A DNA stretch of 64,000 nt from Paenibacillus segetis (GTDB lineage: Bacteria; Bacillota; Bacilli; Paenibacillales; Paenibacillaceae): positions 620,001 through 684,000 of the forward strand of contig NZ_BMFT01000002.1 of assembly GCF_014639155.1 (NCBI RefSeq). The letters are read 5' to 3'. The notes beneath the pieces are model-generated. The model saw only the letters and a program-made list of their open reading frames with translations. It did no database searches and had not been told where the DNA came from. The translations under genes were made by a program, and so were the position numbers. This document shows positions 62,983 through 64,000 of the stretch, in pieces. How positions within the stretch are numbered: position 1 is the first letter of the stretch; each line of letters opens with the position of its first letter.

Positions 62983-64000
62983 ATGATGCAGATGACCATT
63001 CGTGCTGAGCTCGAGAACTATCTTAAGAAGAACGGTATAACCATAAACCAGTTTTCAGAAGTCTCTGGAGTAAATTCAGGGACGATTAGTAACATTATTA
63101 ATGGAAACCGACCTGTCGCAATGCAACAGCTTGATCGCATTACAGAAGGGATGGGCCTTGCTGAAGGTAGTTTCTATGAATTATATGTGGAGGAGTGTTT
63201 CTATCAATCTGCTCTGAATTGGCGACGCTTGGGTCCGCTAATATTTCGTTGTGCGGAACTGGACAAGTTGGATAGTATCAAGCAGGTAGTAGGGGTGTTG
63301 ATGGATAATCTCTCTTATGCTCCTGCATTATTCGAAACAGCTGAAGCGTTATTTAAGCAAGAAAAATATACCGCTGCGGCGATTCTCTATGAAAGTGTTG
63401 CTGAGAGCGAAAAGTACCAACATTCTGAACGATTGGCCCTTTGCCAATACCGTTTGTTTAAAATTGCCCTATGTGAAGATCAGGAGATAAACTTAAAGGC
63501 CGCGGTCCAATTTGAGAGTTTTGTGAATCGGCTTGATGAAGTGGATCAGCTGGATGCTTTGAAGGATTTGGCAAATACGTATACCTCCTTACGTCGAATG
63601 GATAAAGTGGAAGAATTAGCGAAAGAAATGGGGCATAAAGCAACCATTCTTTATAAATATAGATGTGAAAAGGATAGAAAAAAGGAATTTTTTAAGGAAC
63701 CTACTAGGCCTTTATTTTTATATATATCGTACTCTAACGTGTTATGTACAGTTGCTTATGGTACACGGGGGGAATATGATCAGGCCTTATATTACGCTTC
63801 CCTTTACGCCGATATGAGTTGGGTGCAGGAGAATACTGACGAAGCGAAGCAGATAATAAGTCAATTTGAAGGATGGTCTACAGCAAATAGATATCTTTAC
63901 TTGCTCATGAAAGGAAATTTCGATGTACTGCAGGAGTACATAGCCCATATTGAACAACAAGATGAAGAGGTGCTTCCAGCGTTATATAAGATATTTCAAG
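62983..64000 (+). CDS. XRE-type helix-turn-helix regulator with TPR region (3' end outside window)
   Basis: An open frame runs from ATG 62983 (or 62986) off the right edge, 339 codons so far. Residues about 5-60 form a Cro/C1-type HTH (LENYLKKNGITINQFSEVSGVNSGTISNIINGNRPV). The remainder is helical with tetratricopeptide-like repeats (ALFKQEKYTAAAILYESVAES, GEYDQALYYASLYADMSW). This arrangement is seen in peptide-responsive (RRNPP-like) and other TPR regulators. GGAAGGTGGG precedes the ATG. Target and ligand are unknown, and the missing end may hold more repeats. Confidence 0.75.
   Translation, partial: MMQMTIRAELENYLKKNGITINQFSEVSGVNSGTISNIINGNRPVAMQQLDRITEGMGLAEGSFYELYVEECFYQSALNWRRLGPLIFRCAELDKLDSIKQVVGVLMDNLSYAPALFETAEALFKQEKYTAAAILYESVAESEKYQHSERLALCQYRLFKIALCEDQEINLKAAVQFESFVNRLDEVDQLDALKDLANTYTSLRRMDKVEELAKEMGHKATILYKYRCEKDRKKEFFKEPTRPLFLYISYSNVLCTVAYGTRGEYDQALYYASLYADMSWVQENTDEAKQIISQFEGWSTANRYLYLLMKGNFDVLQEYIAHIEQQDEEVLPALYKIFQ

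Noticed and set aside
1..64000. CRISPR arrays, tRNA/rRNA genes, riboswitches, transposases and phage genes.
   Set aside because: None seen on reading both strands; no regularly spaced repeats, no cloverleaf with CCA end, and no recombinase signature.

Overview
The window reads as chromosomal DNA of a spore-forming, flagellated Firmicute of the Paenibacillus type. Reasons: a germinant-receptor operon (GerA/GerC/GerB type), bactofilin genes beside a YhbD-like regulator, a MinJ-like PDZ protein, FtsEX and CtpB, an SLH-anchored surface protein, frequent GTG/TTG starts with strong AGGAGG sites, and the hpf-secA-prfB ... ftsE-ftsX-ctpB-minJ ... uvrB-uvrA order known from Bacillus subtilis. No rRNA, tRNA, CRISPR array, intact insertion sequence or prophage was seen.

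Region 1 (1-7364) is a surface-sugar locus of the nonulosonic (pseudaminic/legionaminic) acid type: an SpsF-like nucleotidyltransferase, a PseH-like acetyltransferase, an unusual SDR/ATP-grasp fusion, a HAD phosphatase, a PseI-type synthase, a second SDR and a PseC-type aminotransferase. In relatives such loci sit beside flagellin genes and feed flagellin glycosylation. The 4,6-dehydratase and UDP-sugar hydrolase steps are not in the window.

Region 2 (7365-9099) is the most striking DNA. A cold-shock gene is followed by an AT-rich insert carrying a DUF2920-like alpha/beta hydrolase gene, and the 104 bp that end the cold-shock gene (its last codon, stop and terminator) recur identically after the hydrolase gene.

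Region 3 (9099-15350) has hpf, secA, prfB with its programmed +1 frameshift, a YitT-type membrane protein and a small lipoprotein. Region 4 (15400-24112) is a complete argCJBDFGH arginine cluster, broken by two structured non-coding elements (17858-18110 and 22509-22620) that share a terminal sequence. Region 5 (24386-32594) has a CBS-pair protein, a large YcdB/SLH surface protein, a yhbD-bactofilin-bactofilin operon, an MFS transporter and a VanW protein.

Region 6 (32807-41005) is a cell-wall and division block: ftsE, ftsX, a coiled-coil M23 protein, ctpB, minJ, an unrecognised gene, and motAB on the other strand. Region 7 (41041-50774) has uvrBA and a germinant receptor operon in the order A-C-small two-TM protein-B. 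Region 8 (51134-64000) has a U32 peptidase with a GC-rich interior, a SWIM-SNF2 helicase, galU, rfbCBD, a glycerophosphodiesterase-like protein and a helix-turn-helix/TPR regulator cut by the window end.

Functions are assigned by reading motifs by eye. Family names are firm for the conserved genes and tentative where stated.
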